A stretch of DNA of 5,710 nt, from the NCBI GenBank assembly GCA_945949385.1, contig CAMFEL010000123.1, positions 1 to 5,710 on the forward strand. Direction: 5' to 3'. This document shows positions 5,452-5,710 of the stretch, piece by piece; within the stretch, counting starts at the first letter, position 1, and every line of letters starts with the position of its first letter. The position numbers and the translations under genes were made by a program. The notes beneath the pieces are model-generated. The model worked only from the letters and a program-made list of their open reading frames with translations, searched no databases and was not told the DNA's origin. The stretch comes from an uncultured Clostridia bacterium. GTDB taxonomy: Bacteria > Bacillota > Clostridia > Oscillospirales > CAG-272.

Positions 5452-5710
5452 TTATTTTGAAAATTTTTTAATAATTGCGTCCGCAATTCTTACGGAAGCA
5501 AATCCGTCGCCGTACGGGTTTACGGCGCCGGCCATTTTTTCATATTCGGCTTTGTCGCAAAGCAGGGAGTCGATAACGGAGAAAATAACATTCTCATCGG
5601 TGCCCGCCAGCTTCAGCGTGCCGGCGGCAACGCCCTCGGGGCGCTCCGTGGTGTCTCTCAGCACTACCACGGGCTTGTGCAGAGAGGGAGCCTCCTCCTG
5701 AATGCCGCCG
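5452..5710 (-). CDS. mnaA: UDP-N-acetylglucosamine 2-epimerase (non-hydrolysing), C-terminal part
   Basis: The last 85 residues of an epimerase that interconverts UDP-GlcNAc and UDP-ManNAc in the cytoplasm. The frame is open to the window edge; the gene starts beyond it. Visible: GGIQEEAPSLHKPVV at the edge, part of the conserved (S)GGIQEEA loop that in this family contacts the UDP moiety, then LRDTTERPEGVAAGT, then a C-terminal NPYGDGFASVRI block. This order and wording are diagnostic. The usual full length is about 370-390 residues, so roughly three quarters is missing. ManNAc feeds linkage units of wall teichoic acid, teichuronic-type polymers and capsules; being first visible in this operon, it most likely supplies an amino sugar for the same polysaccharide. 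The symbol mnaA (wecB in enterics) is by homology. The stop is 40 bases before the polymerase start. Confidence 0.95.
   Translation of the reverse strand, partial: GGIQEEAPSLHKPVVVLRDTTERPEGVAAGTLKLAGTDENVIFSVIDSLLCDKAEYEKMAGAVNPYGDGFASVRIADAIIKKFSK

Noticed and set aside
1..5710. CRISPR arrays, tRNA/rRNA genes, insertion sequences or a riboswitch
   Set aside because: No regularly spaced repeats, no tRNA-like cloverleaf, no transposase and no recognised riboswitch pattern were seen on either strand.

Overview
The window looks like chromosomal DNA of a moderately GC-rich Gram-positive anaerobe, most likely of class Clostridia (Ruminococcus/Oscillospiraceae-like). The grounds are strong AGGA/GGAGG-type ribosome binding sites before almost every gene, the style of the HAD-IIA phosphatase, and a pair of small cysteine-rich proteins with a short helix-turn-helix regulator of a kind I associate with clostridial genomes and prophages. 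This is recognition by eye; no species can be named.

Layout. Bases 1-536 (+) hold the 3' part of a NagD-like HAD-IIA sugar/nucleotide phosphatase. It converges on a minus-strand three-gene unit, and the two share a compact bidirectional terminator (546-583). The three-gene unit is read 1436 -> 607. It encodes a 70-aa HTH regulator, a 98-aa protein with 14 cysteines and two repeated zinc-ribbon-like units (its start overlaps the regulator stop by one base), and an 83-aa cysteine-containing protein. It has its own promoter (TTGACT / 16 bp / extended -10 TAAAAT), in which a 9-base element is repeated with a 10-bp period over the -10, a plausible autoregulatory operator. Bases 1499-1793 contain no credible gene but several inverted repeats, including the probable terminators of the next operon.

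Bases 1794-5710 (-) are the 3' end of a surface-polysaccharide operon, read right to left: the C-terminus of a UDP-GlcNAc 2-epimerase (UDP-ManNAc supply), a 527-aa multi-spanning O-antigen polymerase/ligase-like membrane protein, and two tandem paralogous family-2 glycosyltransferases. Together they would make an activated amino sugar, assemble a repeat unit on a carrier lipid and polymerise or transfer it outside the membrane. The substrates and final polymer cannot be read from this window.

The best candidate for something not well described is the small HTH / zinc-ribbon / Cys-protein operon. It is self-contained, with its own promoter, putative operator and terminator, and its function is not apparent from sequence.
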